A stretch of 64,000 bases of DNA from Incurvaria masculella (GCA_946894095.1 OX335644.1:15605595-15669594), one strand, 5' to 3'. Positions 44,601 through 50,946 are shown, numbered from the stretch's first letter. Made by a program: numbers and translations. Notes: generated by a model not told the origin, from the letters alone.

Positions 44601-44853
44601 GCGGCAGCGCTGGTGCGGATGGGCGGTGGCGCGGTACAAGGCGGCCGCGACGCCGCCGCCGACGGGCCACACGGCGGCGAACACGGCGACGGCGCCGATC
44701 CTGCTCAACCACACGCCCTCGCCGCTGGTGCACGGGGAGCAGTCGCTGACGGCGGTGCCGCTAATCGCGCGCGAGCACCCACACGCGCACGCGCACGCGC
44801 ACGCGCACCCCGACCTCTACAAGGGGTGGAACTTCGGCGAGGCGACAATATAA
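26533..44853 (+). CDS. Lgr1: leucine-rich-repeat glycoprotein-hormone-type GPCR (LGR1), 12 exons, 5' incomplete
   Basis: A plasma-membrane receptor. In insects LGR1 is the receptor class for thyrostimulin-type GPA2/GPB5 hormones coupling to Gs. Exons: 26533-26665, 29155-29229, 34899-34967, 35930-36013, 38298-38363, 39415-39483, 39599-39673, 40340-40457, 41081-41197, 41850-41959, 42681-42866, 43680-44853. All junctions keep one frame with GT/AG sites. The ectodomain has about eight leucine-rich repeats, the LGR-typical 'HLTHHFHCCAF' block and a hinge. The serpentine domain starts after 'PDALNPCEDVMG', has ERW instead of DRY, and NPFLY in helix 7. These features and the short repeat number fit type A LGRs rather than the rickets type (LGR2) or relaxin-receptor types. 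About 757 residues are encoded; signal peptide and N-terminal cap are missing and expected upstream. One-repeat exons with phase-2 introns are the usual architecture of this family. Confidence 0.9.
26700..28365. repeat. 52-bp minisatellite with higher-order pattern (~27 regular units)
   Basis: Units of 52 bp ('atctatcagcttactgcttt', then catctcaacctacccctc, then tttatctccgaacc) run from about 26,890 to 28,290. Diagnostic variants (cagttt/cagctta/cagcttt; cattt/catct; caacc/cagct; ctccg/ctcgg) recur in a fixed order every 2-5 units, giving a higher-order repeat. At the left edge (26,700-26,890) and right edge shorter ~30-40-bp units lacking the 'atcagcttactgctttc' insert are seen. The array lies in the LGR1 intron between exons a and b. 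Confidence 0.95.
28366..29154. other. LGR1 intron with a perfect hairpin
   Basis: AT-rich intronic sequence. The 26-bp-arm hairpin at 28,695-28,750 is listed separately. A - strand open frame at 28,880-29,068 has no recognisable motif. The last bases ('tttattatcatgtttcag') are the acceptor of the next exon. Confidence 0.6.
28695..28750. repeat. perfect 26-bp inverted repeat with 4-base loop
   Basis: The left arm (28,695-28,720) includes 'ttctaaccgggaatacaa' and is exactly reverse-complementary to the right arm (28,725-28,750); the loop is ctcg. A third, imperfect copy ('ttttttctaactcgttgaat') follows at 28,757. It could extrude as a cruciform or form an RNA hairpin if transcribed in the LGR1 intron. 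Confidence 0.95.
29155..29229 (+). CDS. Lgr1: LGR1 exon b: leucine-rich repeat
   Basis: A 75-base exon between 'catgtttcag' and 'gtgagtag', phase 2 in and out. Reads 'WIMDAPNLQSIDVGMFKQT' then PFLQS. The spacing L-x2-I-x4-F-x4-FLQS is a leucine-rich repeat with its β-strand at the exon boundary, as in other LGRs. Confidence 0.85.
29329..29735 (-). mobile_element. Helitron copy D, 5'-truncated
   Basis: It begins on the + strand with 'ctagctgcggtacccggctc' (the 3' end of the element on the - strand). It matches copy B through the SINE-derived segment ending near 'acataaatcgggt'. The TC end is missing. It lies 100 bases behind LGR1 exon b. Confidence 0.75.
29999..31600 (-). mobile_element. CR1/Jockey-type LINE, 5'-truncated, one in-frame stop
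   Basis: The - strand frame (31,560 to 30,397) has the reverse-transcriptase blocks 'LVLLDFSSAFNSVDADIL' (catalytic D), 'GVPQGGVLSPLLFSVFIN' and 'FHLYADDLQLY' (FxxxADD box), then the thumb and connection region 'VKNLGLWIDETLSWSKQV', and the C-terminal 'SAARMWNQLPLDVR' ending at TGA 30,397. A TAA at 30,598-30,600 interrupts an otherwise continuous frame. The endonuclease and first RT block are missing, and the start region looks internally deleted. The 3' UTR ends near 29,999 with 'aataaagtattttttcattt' on the - strand. The element lies in an LGR1 intron, antisense to the gene. Confidence 0.85.
31827..32098. mobile_element. MITE pair (GGGCCTTTTTCACC family)
   Basis: Two inverted copies or one composite: 'agggcctttttcacctacta' at the left and 'agcagtaggtgaaaaaggc' at the right are reverse-complementary. 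'aataaatcggtagttggtga' lies in between. Related to 24,828-24,985 and 37,335-37,445. Confidence 0.7.
32348..32947. repeat. 75-bp tandem array, 8 near-identical units
   Basis: Eight units of exactly 75 bp begin 'tgttaagggtgatatatgcc' at 32,348, 32,423, ... 32,873. The only difference noticed is tttaga against tttcga at the end of the first unit. Because 75 is a multiple of three, one - strand frame stays open for the whole array and encodes a 25-residue repeat (KPMDVAGHLFEDPGLWHI + SPLTKNR). The + strand frames contain stops. It lies in an LGR1 intron, antisense as a frame. Near-identity indicates recent expansion or homogenisation. Confidence 0.95.
32948..33224. other. LGR1 intron, no feature
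   Basis: It begins 'caccggccggccaagtgctt', possibly the end of an AAGTGCGAGTCGG repeat. Nothing else recognised. Confidence 0.35.
33225..33597 (-). mobile_element. SINE with tRNA-derived head
   Basis: Body blocks ('ccacggacaatttgttattg', 'caatgcgacggtaccaaccc') match the common SINE. At the 5' side (right, - strand) the head is tRNA-like: 'TGGCTCAGGGCCGGGTGG' as box A and 'GGTTCAAATC' (+ strand 33,529-33,538) as box B. An extra linker with 'agaaagagaaagagagtgg' separates head and body. The same linker is in the copy at 46,308. Confidence 0.8.
33598..34314. other. LGR1 intron, no feature
   Basis: AT-rich sequence without recognised repeat or coding signal. Confidence 0.4.
34315..34672 (-). 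mobile_element. full-length SINE with 5S-type head
   Basis: A T-run, 'aactggacatggatggctaa', full body, then 'ggtcacccatcc' (34,592-34,603; reverse complement = 5S C box) and 'gcgccactgggc' at the 5' end. The A-box region is diverged. It lies 227 bases upstream of LGR1 exon c, antisense to the gene. Confidence 0.8.
34899..34967 (+). CDS. Lgr1: LGR1 exon c: leucine-rich repeat
   Basis: A 69-base exon between 'cctgttgcag' and 'gtgagtac', phase 2 in and out. Reads 'YIDQAPRLHRISALPSLPEL' then RT. The L-x2-I-x6-L-x2-L pattern is a leucine-rich repeat. Confidence 0.85.
35080..35225. mobile_element. MITE, also at 46,005 and 62,598
   Basis: It carries 'ccctttaactctatggttga' and 'cgtctgcatgacagaaagag', the reverse complement of blocks in 46,005-46,145 and 62,598-62,735 ('gacgtcaaccatagagt', 'aagggacttagaaa'). 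Inverted ends approximate CTATACACTGGAAA/TTTCCAGTGTATA in the 46-kb copy. Non-coding. Confidence 0.65.
35351..35630 (+). mobile_element. SINE with tRNA-type head, sense orientation
   Basis: The head 'GCTCGTGGTCTGGGGAGTAG', then 'AGGTCCGGGTACAGG' as a degenerate box B. It joins directly to 'actgtaggtccccttcccct' and the common body, then 'tattagccatccatgtg' and a short A-rich tail. Head type differs from the 5S copies while the body is the same. Confidence 0.75.
35930..36013 (+). CDS. Lgr1: LGR1 exon d: leucine-rich repeat
   Basis: An 84-base exon between 'ctggattccag' and 'gtgagtacc', phase 2 in and out. Reads 'RVINSGLVEVPNLGRVHENN' then RDALLHV. The repeat is four residues longer than its neighbours, with a less regular second half. 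Confidence 0.8.
36255..36825 (-). mobile_element. LINE 3' end with C-terminal coding remnant
   Basis: The - strand frame reads 'QVWQPYFIKDITPLENVQRK', then 'RLKALKLPTLHQRRMRGDLI', then a decayed 'LPEDIISANNTNQFKNRLD', ending near 36,371. RL..L.LPTL..RR.RGDLI..YK and F+.RLD are typical of the region behind the reverse transcriptase in CR1/Jockey-like elements. The RT itself is absent. The 3' end has a TTTA-type run at 36,260-36,282. Located in an LGR1 intron, antisense. Confidence 0.75.
36826..37334. other. LGR1 intron, no feature
   Basis: AT-rich. A triple 'acttaagcgt' at 36,819-36,840 and a 'ttagttcgtta' duplication at 37,274-37,300 are the only regularities. Confidence 0.4.
37335..37445. 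mobile_element. MITE (GGGCCTTTTTCACC family)
   Basis: It ends 'agcagtaggtgaaaaaggcc' and contains 'aaagggcatttattactaaa'. Related to 31,827-32,098 but shorter. Confidence 0.6.
37540..38058 (+). mobile_element. LINE 3' end, sense to LGR1
   Basis: The + strand frame reads 'SFRYSATKCWNDLPPPARQT' then SKIFLKKLVRDH, ending in TAA near 37,691. Tail of the kind 'A...WN.LP...R...S...F+..L' closes many LINE ORF2 proteins. A 3' UTR follows, ending in 'gaatttgaatatttgaattt' repeats at 38,030-38,058. No RT domain remains. Confidence 0.7.
38298..38363 (+). CDS. Lgr1: LGR1 exon e: leucine-rich repeat
   Basis: A 66-base exon between 'gccttttccag' and 'gtaagtca', phase 2 in and out. Reads 'DLEGNHIGRVPSHALRVRAD' then Q. 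The LDLEGN-x-I-x2-VP-x2-AL pattern is a canonical leucine-rich repeat. Confidence 0.9.
38585..38700. repeat. short fold-back element
   Basis: 'gtattcagag' (38,588) and 'ctctgaatac' (38,686) are inverted ends. Inside them 'ggactaac' and 'gttagtcc' are also inverted. It is a ~116-bp stem-rich MITE in an LGR1 intron. Confidence 0.65.
38701..39414. other. LGR1 intron, no feature
   Basis: AT-rich intron. A 75-codon + strand frame near 38,820 has no recognisable motif. 'tctgttacattgcag' at the end is the acceptor for exon f. Confidence 0.45.
39415..39483 (+). CDS. Lgr1: LGR1 exon f: leucine-rich repeat
   Basis: A 69-base exon between 'ttacattgcag' and 'gtaagttt', phase 2 in and out. Reads 'SLNYNQIQEISAHAFKNAEI' then SE. 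Clear leucine-rich repeat (L-x2-N-x-I-x2-I-x3-AF). Confidence 0.9.
39599..39673 (+). CDS. Lgr1: LGR1 exon g: leucine-rich repeat
   Basis: A 75-base exon after a short 115-base intron, between 'ctttttctag' and 'gtgagtcc', phase 2 in and out. Reads 'SFKGNTKLSRVDEHAFSGNL' then LLRE. Corresponds to the repeat that precedes the final LGR repeat in glycoprotein-hormone receptors. Confidence 0.9.
39674..40339. other. LGR1 intron, no feature
   Basis: Mixed-composition intron of 666 bases; no repeat family member recognised. Ends 'gcttatgcccag', the acceptor of exon h. Confidence 0.45.
40340..40457 (+). CDS. Lgr1: LGR1 exon h: last leucine-rich repeat and start of C-terminal cap
   Basis: A 118-base exon, phase 2 in and phase 0 out ('ttccag|gtaaac'). 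Reads 'DLSNTAITHLPTKGLEKLEV', then LRIEGTQSLKVIPSIHYFQ. The DLS.T.I..LP..GLE.L..L...GT..LK..PS...F pattern is the conserved last-repeat block of LGRs. Confidence 0.95.
40458..41080. other. LGR1 intron, no feature
   Basis: AT-rich intron without recognised repeats; ends 'gtgacgttttgcag'. Confidence 0.45.
41081..41197 (+). CDS. Lgr1: LGR1 exon i: cysteine-rich HCCAF block
   Basis: A 117-base exon, phase 0 in and out. Reads 'SLREAHLTHHFHCCAFAFPE', then an Arg-rich segment ending TMME. The HLT.....HCCAF motif closes the ectodomain in LGRs; its cysteines pair with those next to the first transmembrane helix in characterised family members. Confidence 0.95.
41230..41413. mobile_element. fold-back MITE with ~61-bp arms
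   Basis: The left arm (41,230-41,290) includes 'aatcagggatcaggaatcct' and 'aaaaccgcttttatag'. The right arm (41,353-41,413) is its reverse complement with a handful of mismatches. A 62-base AT-rich centre separates them. Fragments of the family occur at 1-165 and 12,294-12,505. It lies 33 bases behind LGR1 exon i. Confidence 0.9.
41850..41959 (+). CDS. Lgr1: LGR1 exon j: basic hinge segment
   Basis: A 110-base exon, phase 0 in ('tatgcgcag'), phase 2 out (GG|gtgagt). Reads 'KCKGHPQQPPATAEAAVS', then RRRRRRSLNQTGAKPSGW. The six-arginine run could be a furin-type cleavage site in the hinge; this is inference. N-Q-T is a potential N-glycosylation site. No structural motif; low-complexity hinge. 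Confidence 0.8.
41960..42680. other. LGR1 intron, no feature
   Basis: AT-rich intron with a CA-rich patch at 42,150-42,200. The exon k acceptor is 'tcccgcgcgcag'. Confidence 0.45.
42681..42866 (+). CDS. Lgr1: LGR1 exon k: acidic hinge segment
   Basis: A 186-base exon, phase 2 in and out (AC|gtgagt). Reads 'SLAEGEGGSSEYAPDSEESY', 'IGDSDSLEESVEDDDDDDGF' and HDHAIEPPSETIHADCGNITHT. It contains a six-Asp run, one Cys likely to pair within the hinge, and an N-I-T glycosylation site. Glycoprotein-hormone receptors have a comparable acidic hinge. The exon has been copied downstream (see 42,887-43,396). Confidence 0.9.
42887..43396 (+). repeat. three tandem copies of LGR1 exon k and its splice donor
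   Basis: Copies end at 43,036 (CACAC|gtcagt), 43,214 (CACAC|gtgaat) and 43,396 (diverged, TACG|gtaaga). The spacing is 170-180 bp. Copy 2 has lost the frame. Copy 3 (43,069-43,214) keeps an open frame identical in most codons to exon k (IGDSDSLKESVEDDDDDGF...). Copy 4 (43,248-43,396) is also open and ends in a strong phase-2 donor. Each copy starts with the same intron-derived 'catccctagtggggc' stretch, so the duplicated unit is the 3' part of exon k plus the start of its intron. Confidence 0.9.
43268..43396 (+). CDS. candidate alternative hinge exon of LGR1 (copy 4)
   Basis: Using the AG at 43,266-43,267 and the donor at 43,397 ('cg|gtaagaaa'), a 129-base exon with phase 2 in and out results. 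It would be interchangeable with exon k between exons j and l. It reads 'CIGDSDALEESVEGDTDGFN' and 'NHHNDIYLSNFTMIRGASVK', then SV; N-F-T is a glycosylation site. The acceptor lacks a strong pyrimidine tract. A better acceptor ('catccctag', 43,247) would only suit a phase-0 donor such as exon i. No evidence of use is available from the sequence. Confidence 0.3.
43680..44853 (+). CDS. Lgr1: LGR1 exon l: seven-transmembrane domain and cytoplasmic tail
   Basis: A 390-residue terminal exon after 'tttgttcgcag', phase 2 in. Residue 1 is the first full codon (43,681). Landmarks: 'PDALNPCEDVMG' at 10-21, helix 1 about 25-49, helix 2 with LALAD about 62-82, Cys102 before helix 3 (conserved disulfide), ERW at 126-128 in place of DRY, TDLLCWAP in helix 6, NPFLY at 287-291 in helix 7. 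The 96-residue tail contains RQRWCGW (possible palmitoylation) and a His-Ala repeat (HPHAHAHAHAH) from a GCACGC microsatellite, ending GEATI at TAA 44,851. Strongly GC-rich coding sequence with GC-ending codons, unlike the flanks. A single-exon serpentine domain is usual for type A LGRs. Confidence 0.97.
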
Positions 44854-45957
44854 GACTGTTTTTAGTATCTGAAGTCGGAAGTGACTGTTCTAATGCTATG
44901 CCAAGACAATTAGACATAAAAGTGAAAAAATAACGACTTATGTACGTACATTTGGGTGTTGTCCGTAGTGCAGGTAAACCTGTTGACAAATGTGAAAACT
45001 GCGGACTATGGTTGGTATGGACAAAAACACTGGGATTTCTAGTCTTAATCAAGGTAGTAGTATTAGTATTTTACTAATTCGATACAAACATGCGCAGGAA
45101 CAAGGTAGATATATAGCTTACAATATATTTTAAATACGCATGTATGTATACCTAAATTTACATATGGTATGTGTAGCATAGCCTTATAATTTGGTACTTC
45201 ACGGTACTACAGTTCGCGCCAAACTTACATATATGGTCCTCTAAAGCTCGCGCGTGTATCTTACTCTATGCCATTGTCTCAAGAGCGTTTTTGTACGCGC
45301 GCAGCGCAAATAAGTTTGGCGCGTACTGTACTTTGTTTTCACTTAGCATAAGCACAGAGCAAGGCACATAGTATGTAAGTGGTCTATATAAGTAGTAATG
45401 TATAAATAGTATCGTGAATTGGTAATGCGTCCCGTGTGTTTATAAACTCTTGGGATGAGCCCGCCTGATCTGGTACCTACCATCGCATTGAATGAAAGAT
45501 GGTCAATGAAACATTGTCCGTGTTTTCCATCCGGTTAAATTTAGCCGTGCTCATAAAGGAAAGGTCCTGTCATGGGACCTTACTCCTTCCGGATTTTAGT
45601 GTGTTTAGCTGATATGACAGTGAAGGTGTGATATTAGCCATTCATAAAAATATGCATGGGTTCCAAACGAATCGCTAAGAATCAACTAAAGGAGTTAGCG
45701 AGAATGCACTTCTCAAAAAAAAAAAAATTTTTTTTGGTAGTACCACTTACCACACAATACATTTTCGAATCATCAATACATACAGCTGTTAGGTATATAA
45801 AGCCCTAACCACTGAATGTGAAACTATTTATGTATCAAGTAGTAAGTTAATCCAGCATGCATTTGTAAAATTTACACTATGCATACAAATACCTAATGTG
45901 TAGTTAAATTAGAAAAATCTATGTCATCAGTATTAGCGAGTACCTAACGAAAATAAA
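44854..45957 (+). other. probable LGR1 3' UTR
   Basis: Sequence behind the stop codon. The first AATAAA in the sense direction is at 45,952-45,957, so a 3' UTR of about 1.1 kb is possible; it would include a SINE (45,468-45,640). A 'cgcgccaaactta' / 'taagtttggcgcg' inverted pair (about 45,216 and 45,311) suggests another small fold-back element. Transcript end not provable here. Confidence 0.4.
45468..45640 (+). mobile_element. SINE 3' part, sense orientation
   Basis: 'ctaccatcgcattgaatgaa', 'gtccgtgttttccatccgg', 'gtgatattagccattcata' give body and tail without a head. It lies within the probable 3' UTR of LGR1. Confidence 0.75.
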
Positions 45958-46004
45958 ATTATAAATGAAAATAAGTTTTTAAGAAGATCCATGTACAGTC
46001 GTTT

Positions 46005-46145
46005 TGTCTGAAATCTATACACCGGAAATAGAGACAAATTTGAGATCTCTTTCTGACATGCTGACGTCAACCATAGAGTAAAAGGGACTTAGAAATTCCT
46101 TCTCTTTCCAGTGTATACATTTGATAAGTAACGACTGTACATAGA
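46005..46145. mobile_element. MITE with CTATACACYGGAAA-type inverted ends
   Basis: 'aatctatacaccggaaatag' at the left and 'ctttccagtgtatacatttg' at the right are inverted to each other. The interior 'tgacgtcaaccatagagta' is shared with 62,598-62,735 and, reversed, 35,080-35,225. Confidence 0.75.
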
Positions 46146-46307
46146 CGAAGATCTACTGCGGGTTTATAAGATTTTTAAGTGTAATATTTAGGGTAAACAT
46201 GTATGAACTACCTCATGAAATGCTTGTTTGATTTGTCCTTTCCATCCCCATTACCAAAAAAATCTCGCCGATCGCTCGCGTAGAAAAATCATTAATATTT
46301 ATATCGT

Positions 46308-46592
46308 GATGTAGGGGCTAAAGGATTTGCCTTTCATGAGAGAGGTTATGGGTTCAAATCCTCGCCCCGAACATGCACCACTTTCTTTCTTTTTCCGAGT
46401 TGGATAAGTGCATTTCGTTATGAATGCGAGCTGTTCCATGGTTAGGAACCCATGTAAAACTGTAGATCCCCTTCTCCCACTAGAGTTAAGTCCGCCCGGG
46501 TTGTACCACGTTCGGGAATGTGGATGTATTGAGCTAATGTCAACTGTAGTTGTGTGGTGTTAGCCATCCATGTCAGTTCCATAAAAAAACAT
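46308..46592 (+). mobile_element. SINE with tRNA-derived head, full length
   Basis: The head starts 'gtgatgtaggggctaaagga' and has a perfect box B 'GGTTCAAATCC' at 46,351-46,361. Then comes a linker ('agttggataagtgcatttcg', 'gcgagctgttccatggtta'), the shared body ('actgtagatccccttctccc') and the tail 'tagccatccatgtcag' with a short A-run. Best example of the tRNA-headed type. Confidence 0.85.
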
Positions 46593-47440
46593 GCCTTGTT
46601 AAATAACAGAACATGACACCATTACGACTAGAATACTTTGAATTTAAGATAATATTTAACAAATAAAAGTAACGTATACGTCACTTTTCCAACTATAGTA
46701 TGTTCATTCTAAATTTTTTATACAGCAGGTAGTGAAATTCGAAGACACAATACTCGCGAATGGCTTTAATTAATGTATCCTTGCTTCGCGGTCGATTATA
46801 CATACATACATATAACATTCCTTGTACAATTTTAATGTCAATTTATGACAAAAAACAGTCGCGTAAATTGTTTGGGGAGTGTTTGGTACATACAAGCGGC
46901 ATACCGAAGGTAATTAGAGCGCGAGTTATAGATTATTTACTGGTTATACATTTTCAGTCAACTTTGACGCACCATATCTCGGAATCTATAACTCGGATCC
47001 AAATAAATCTATCTATTATGTATAGGTAATCTATTAAGGAATAATTTAGTCATTGACCATTTTGTCCTAACTTTTATTGTTTTCCTGAAAATTTAGAAAA
47101 TCTGTGAAACGGTACACTTTTAGAGGGGGGGAGGGGTGAAGCCGGTTGCGGGGGGGGGGGGAGAGTTGTGTATTATAATGTACTCACATAGCAGCAGTAA
47201 AACAAAATTATAAATTTTGCCATTTTGTCCATACATTGACATCTATAATGAATGGATTACTAAGAGAGAGAAAGTGGTGCATGACCGGCCGTGCTATTTT
47301 TGAAATTCTTTGCAATCGCTTGCAGCCAGCGATTAGCAATGCAATCGTAAACGCTCGGCAACAGCCAATGGCCGCCGGGCGCTGCTATTCAAACGTCATT
47401 CAAAAATACGAAACTGCGTTTTTAGCGATTAGAATCGCAA
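46593..47440. other. non-coding; G-run
   Basis: Unassigned AT-rich sequence with G-runs at 47,124-47,136 and 47,151-47,162. 'gagagagaaagtggtgcatg' near 47,263 is a scrap of the tRNA-SINE linker. No gene. Confidence 0.4.
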
Positions 47441-49150
47441 TTTTTTTTTTATTATTTATTTATTTATCCAATATAACACACATACGTTATGTACAAAACA
47501 ATGTATCTTAAACACTTTGGATTAAACCATTCCTGTAGACCAGACCATAAGGCCCGTGGTGGAAGGGTTACAACAATAGGACAATGAACTTATTGAGTGT
47601 ACATACAATAAACAAAACCTAACGAACATCCAAATAATCGTAATGAAATAAATAAGAAAACAGTGTTTTATATACTTAAGGTGGCCCAACCCGGCGGGCC
47701 TAACTCATTCGCGGGCTCGGTACAAAACCGTGCTGTTGCGCTCTGGGACCTTTTCTGTTTCAAAAAATAAGACAGGCTCCGTGATGAGGAAGATGCAATA
47801 TGTCCACATAAAAGGCAATGTGCATACCGTATGATTTGGTAAGATTTACGAAAATTTTAATTTCAAAACGACTTATAGCTAAAAGTAAACCACGACCGCT
47901 GTAGTCAAAAATCGAATAAAAACCAAATTGATTAAAAATCTTGATTAAATAAGCTATGTCTGATGACTAATCTTTTTAAGATGTTCTTACTTTATCATTG
48001 CGTAATCCACCTCCAAAGTCATTGTATAAAACGCGCGAAAAATTCGAACTTTCGGACCTTATAACTTAGAAACCAAACACAATTTTACAATGCCAATCAT
48101 CAGGCATCTAGTTCGATCAAATAAAGCTATTTTGAGCAAAATTTTGGATCTCTGACAAAGAAATATGTGCGTGATCTTCTTTCCCCTTTTGTATGGGGAG
48201 ATGAGCGGGTTGGGCCACCTTGAGTTATAACTTAGTTACGAGTTAAAAGTATCAAATTATTACTCAATTATGTAGGTCAGAGCTTGCTCACATTCTGGTC
48301 TCCCTTTGGCTATAATCCAAGAACTTAAAAGTTTGCGTGCCATGGATTTATTTGAAGTTAAATGAGGAATGGACTTTATAATGTGGTTATAAATTTTTGG
48401 AGCCAAAAAAGAGTAAAATCTTTGCGCAAAACGAGTTGAAGTAGGGGGATGGGGAAGAAAGTGTCTTTGCCGAGTAATGTACGAAGGGTTAGAGGTGGCG
48501 GCGGTATTTCCAATTGGGATCAGCTTCCTTTTCTTTGATTAGTTCCAGTGTAATCGTTCTTATATACAATTGCCGCACGTCAAGCAATTGCAATTCTTGA
48601 AAAAGTAAATCAGAGGGATACCTATATAGCTTTCTACCTATTACGCGTAATAGGGCCTTTTGAGCTTTGGCCAATGGGTCCATATTTGTTTTAGCCATTC
48701 CTCCCCATGCTATCTGTCCATACGAGATAATCGACTGTGCTAGAGCGTAATAAATGGATTTCAATGTTTGTTTGTTTAATATATTCCTAAGGTTCAAGAA
48801 AATATGAATAAGCATTCGTACCCTACCTGCAAGTTTATCTACATGGGATTTCCAGCTGAGATGTTGGTCAAATACGATTCCTAGGTAGGTCAGGGAGTCC
48901 ACTCTTTCTATAGGCTTACAGTTACACGGATCACCTTCCCTACAGTCATGTATTATAACAACATTTTCAAGGGAAGGTTGGCGTCTTGAGTCAATAGAGA
49001 ATGTCATATATTTAGTTTTTTCGATATTTAGAGTCAACAGATGTGAATCAAGCCATTTTTTTATTTGGGCCAAACCAGTTCTAGTCTTGTGGAATACTTC
49101 ACCCCAAGTATTGCTGCTGTTTAATTCGTTCAAAGTTATAAAGTTACAGT
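47441..49150 (-). mobile_element. LINE, 5'-truncated and frameshifted, with a MITE in its 3' UTR
   Basis: The - strand coding part (49,133-48,260) reads 'IKKWLDSHLLTLNIEKTKYM', 'LTYLGIVFDQHLSWKSHVDK', 'IISYGQIAWGG', the RT thumb and connection region. A one-base frameshift near 48,492 separates the C-terminus ('LAPKIYNHIIKSIPHLTSNK', ending at TAA 48,260). The catalytic part of the RT is missing. The 3' UTR continues beyond the MITE insertion to an A-tail at 47,441-47,450 after TTTA-type repeats. Clade is CR1/Jockey-like by appearance. Confidence 0.8.
47676..48223 (+). mobile_element. TTAA-flanked MITE, copy 2, inserted in a LINE
   Basis: It starts TTAAGGTGGCCCAAC and ends GGTTGGGCCACCTTGA. 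The inverted ends are ~14 bp and near perfect; the right TTAA is mutated to TTGA. It interrupts the 3' UTR of the LINE at 47,441-49,150, which dates it after that LINE insertion. Confidence 0.85.
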
Positions 49151-50361
49151 TTTAAGTTAAACTAAAAAGAGTTTTATTAAAAAAATAAGTTCTAAAGTTT
49201 ACACCGTTGCTGTAAATAGTATTTGATGAAACTTACGGTTTTCCGGTGCGTAATGCCGTAAGGGGCTGAAATGCTTCGCCTCCAACGCCGGAGGCATCAT
49301 TAAGACCCAAAGATTTCGGAGAAGTCGCTGAGATTCTCTTTCTACGTCAAGACCACTTTAGTGCCCCGGAGTACCGTCTGACCAGTCCTGCGTCTGACAG
49401 CCCGGCTCGTCAAACGGTAACTGGCGGGCGTCAACTGCGAAGATTGTAGGTGTGGTTACTGTTGTTAGGTTTCGGCTGCCGTGCGGTTGCGGGTAGATTT
49501 TGAACTTGCTGTACCATAGACACAGAGCTCCGTGCACACATTATCAACAGTATCGGATGGTGGCACTGTTAGTTGTGTGTCGTTCTGTCCATGTTGAGCC
49601 AGCAGCGGAGACCAAGATGGAGAGATTTTGATGCTGTCGTCCCGGTTGAGGTTATCATGTCTGGAGATTTCAATGGATTTCCGAACCAAGCGTGGCATGT
49701 AGTATTTTTTCTGCTGTTAACGTGGTTACATGTCAGGTCGGCCCAGTACGGCATTACATACCGGAAAACAGTTAAGTTTAACAAATACAAAAAAAACTTG
49801 ACTTCAAATTATTATTATCGCAATTTTGAGACATTTTTTATTTTGTAAAATAATAATTTTCAGTTCAGTTTGTGTGACATTAATGTGTTTTCATCTATCA
49901 GCTGTGAAGTCAAAGAAATCTAAGAGTTGAAAATTTTAAGTAATGCATTCTTTGTCCATGGGGCAAGGCACATTTTGCACGGCGACTGCCAATAAAATAC
50001 CGAAATCGTCTTCCAGTCCCTAAACGTTATCATATTTTAATCACAATTTTTATATCACTTGACAAAGCTTCATTCTATGTCCGTAGGTTTTGATATGTTT
50101 GTTATAACTGTATTTTTCAGTAAAAAAAATTTCGAAACTGTGAGTACAAATTTTTTTCCAATTTTTATTAGGTAATATCTTCCAATCTAGAAGGTAATAT
50201 TTAAAAAATTAAAACATGCAGACATAGCCATCTATCATTTATTTTAGAAACTAAAATTTAAAAAACCTAGTACAATTTTGAGAGCATGGAAACAGTTATC
50301 GCTTGTAGTATGGGGAACGACTCTCTTAAGTTATTCTAATTGCAGAGTGCAGAAATGCTAG
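49151..50361. other. non-coding; mixed-composition block, possible retroelement remnant
   Basis: Positions 49,230-49,780 are less AT-rich than the flanks and keep open frames on both strands, for example - strand 'KSIEISRHDNLNRDDSIKIS'. This may be a decayed retroelement but no family block is recognised. 49,790-50,361 is AT-rich without features. Confidence 0.35.
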
Positions 50362-50946
50362 TTAAGGTGTCCCTTCCCGGCAAGACTGACTCATTCGCGG
50401 GCACGGTACAAAACCGTGCTATTGCGCTCTGGGACCTTCTATGTTTAAAAGAAAAAGACAGGCTCCGTGATGAGGCAGATGCAACATGTCCACAAAGCAG
50501 ACAATGCGCAAAGTGTTTAATTTGGTAAGATTTACGACAATTTTAATTACAAAACGACTTAGAGCTAAAAGTAAACCACGACCGCTGTAGCCACAAATCT
50601 AACAAAAACTAAATTGATTATAAATTTTTATGAAACAAAATATGTCTGATGACTAATATTTTTTAGATGTATAGATTTTATCGTTGAGTAATCCACCTCC
50701 AAAGTTATTGTATAAAACACGCGAAAAATTCGAACTTTCAGACCTTATAACTTAGAAATTAAACACAATGGTACAATGCTAACGGTCATCAGACATCTAG
50801 TTCCACGGAATATTGAGGAATTGTTCTGTGTCTAGCTCGATCAAATAAAGCCATTTTAAGCAAAATTTTGTATCTCTGACAAGAAATATGGGCTTGATCT
50901 TCTTTCCCTGTTTGTATGGGGAGTTGAGCGGGATGGCCCACCTTAA
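50362..50946 (+). mobile_element. TTAA-flanked MITE, copy 3
   Basis: TTAAGGTGTCCC at the left and GGCCCACCTTAA at the right, TTAA intact at both ends. The interior matches copies 2 and 4, with a ~35-base extra piece near 50,800 ('ggaatattgaggaattgttc'). Confidence 0.9.

Noticed and set aside
43641..44933. Overlapping long frames on both strands across the LGR1 terminal exon
   Set aside because: They are shadows of the GC-rich receptor coding sequence; their products are Arg-rich and lack domains.
46318..46375. Functional tRNA gene
   Set aside because: Box B is perfect but the acceptor and anticodon stems do not form a proper cloverleaf, and the SINE body follows directly.
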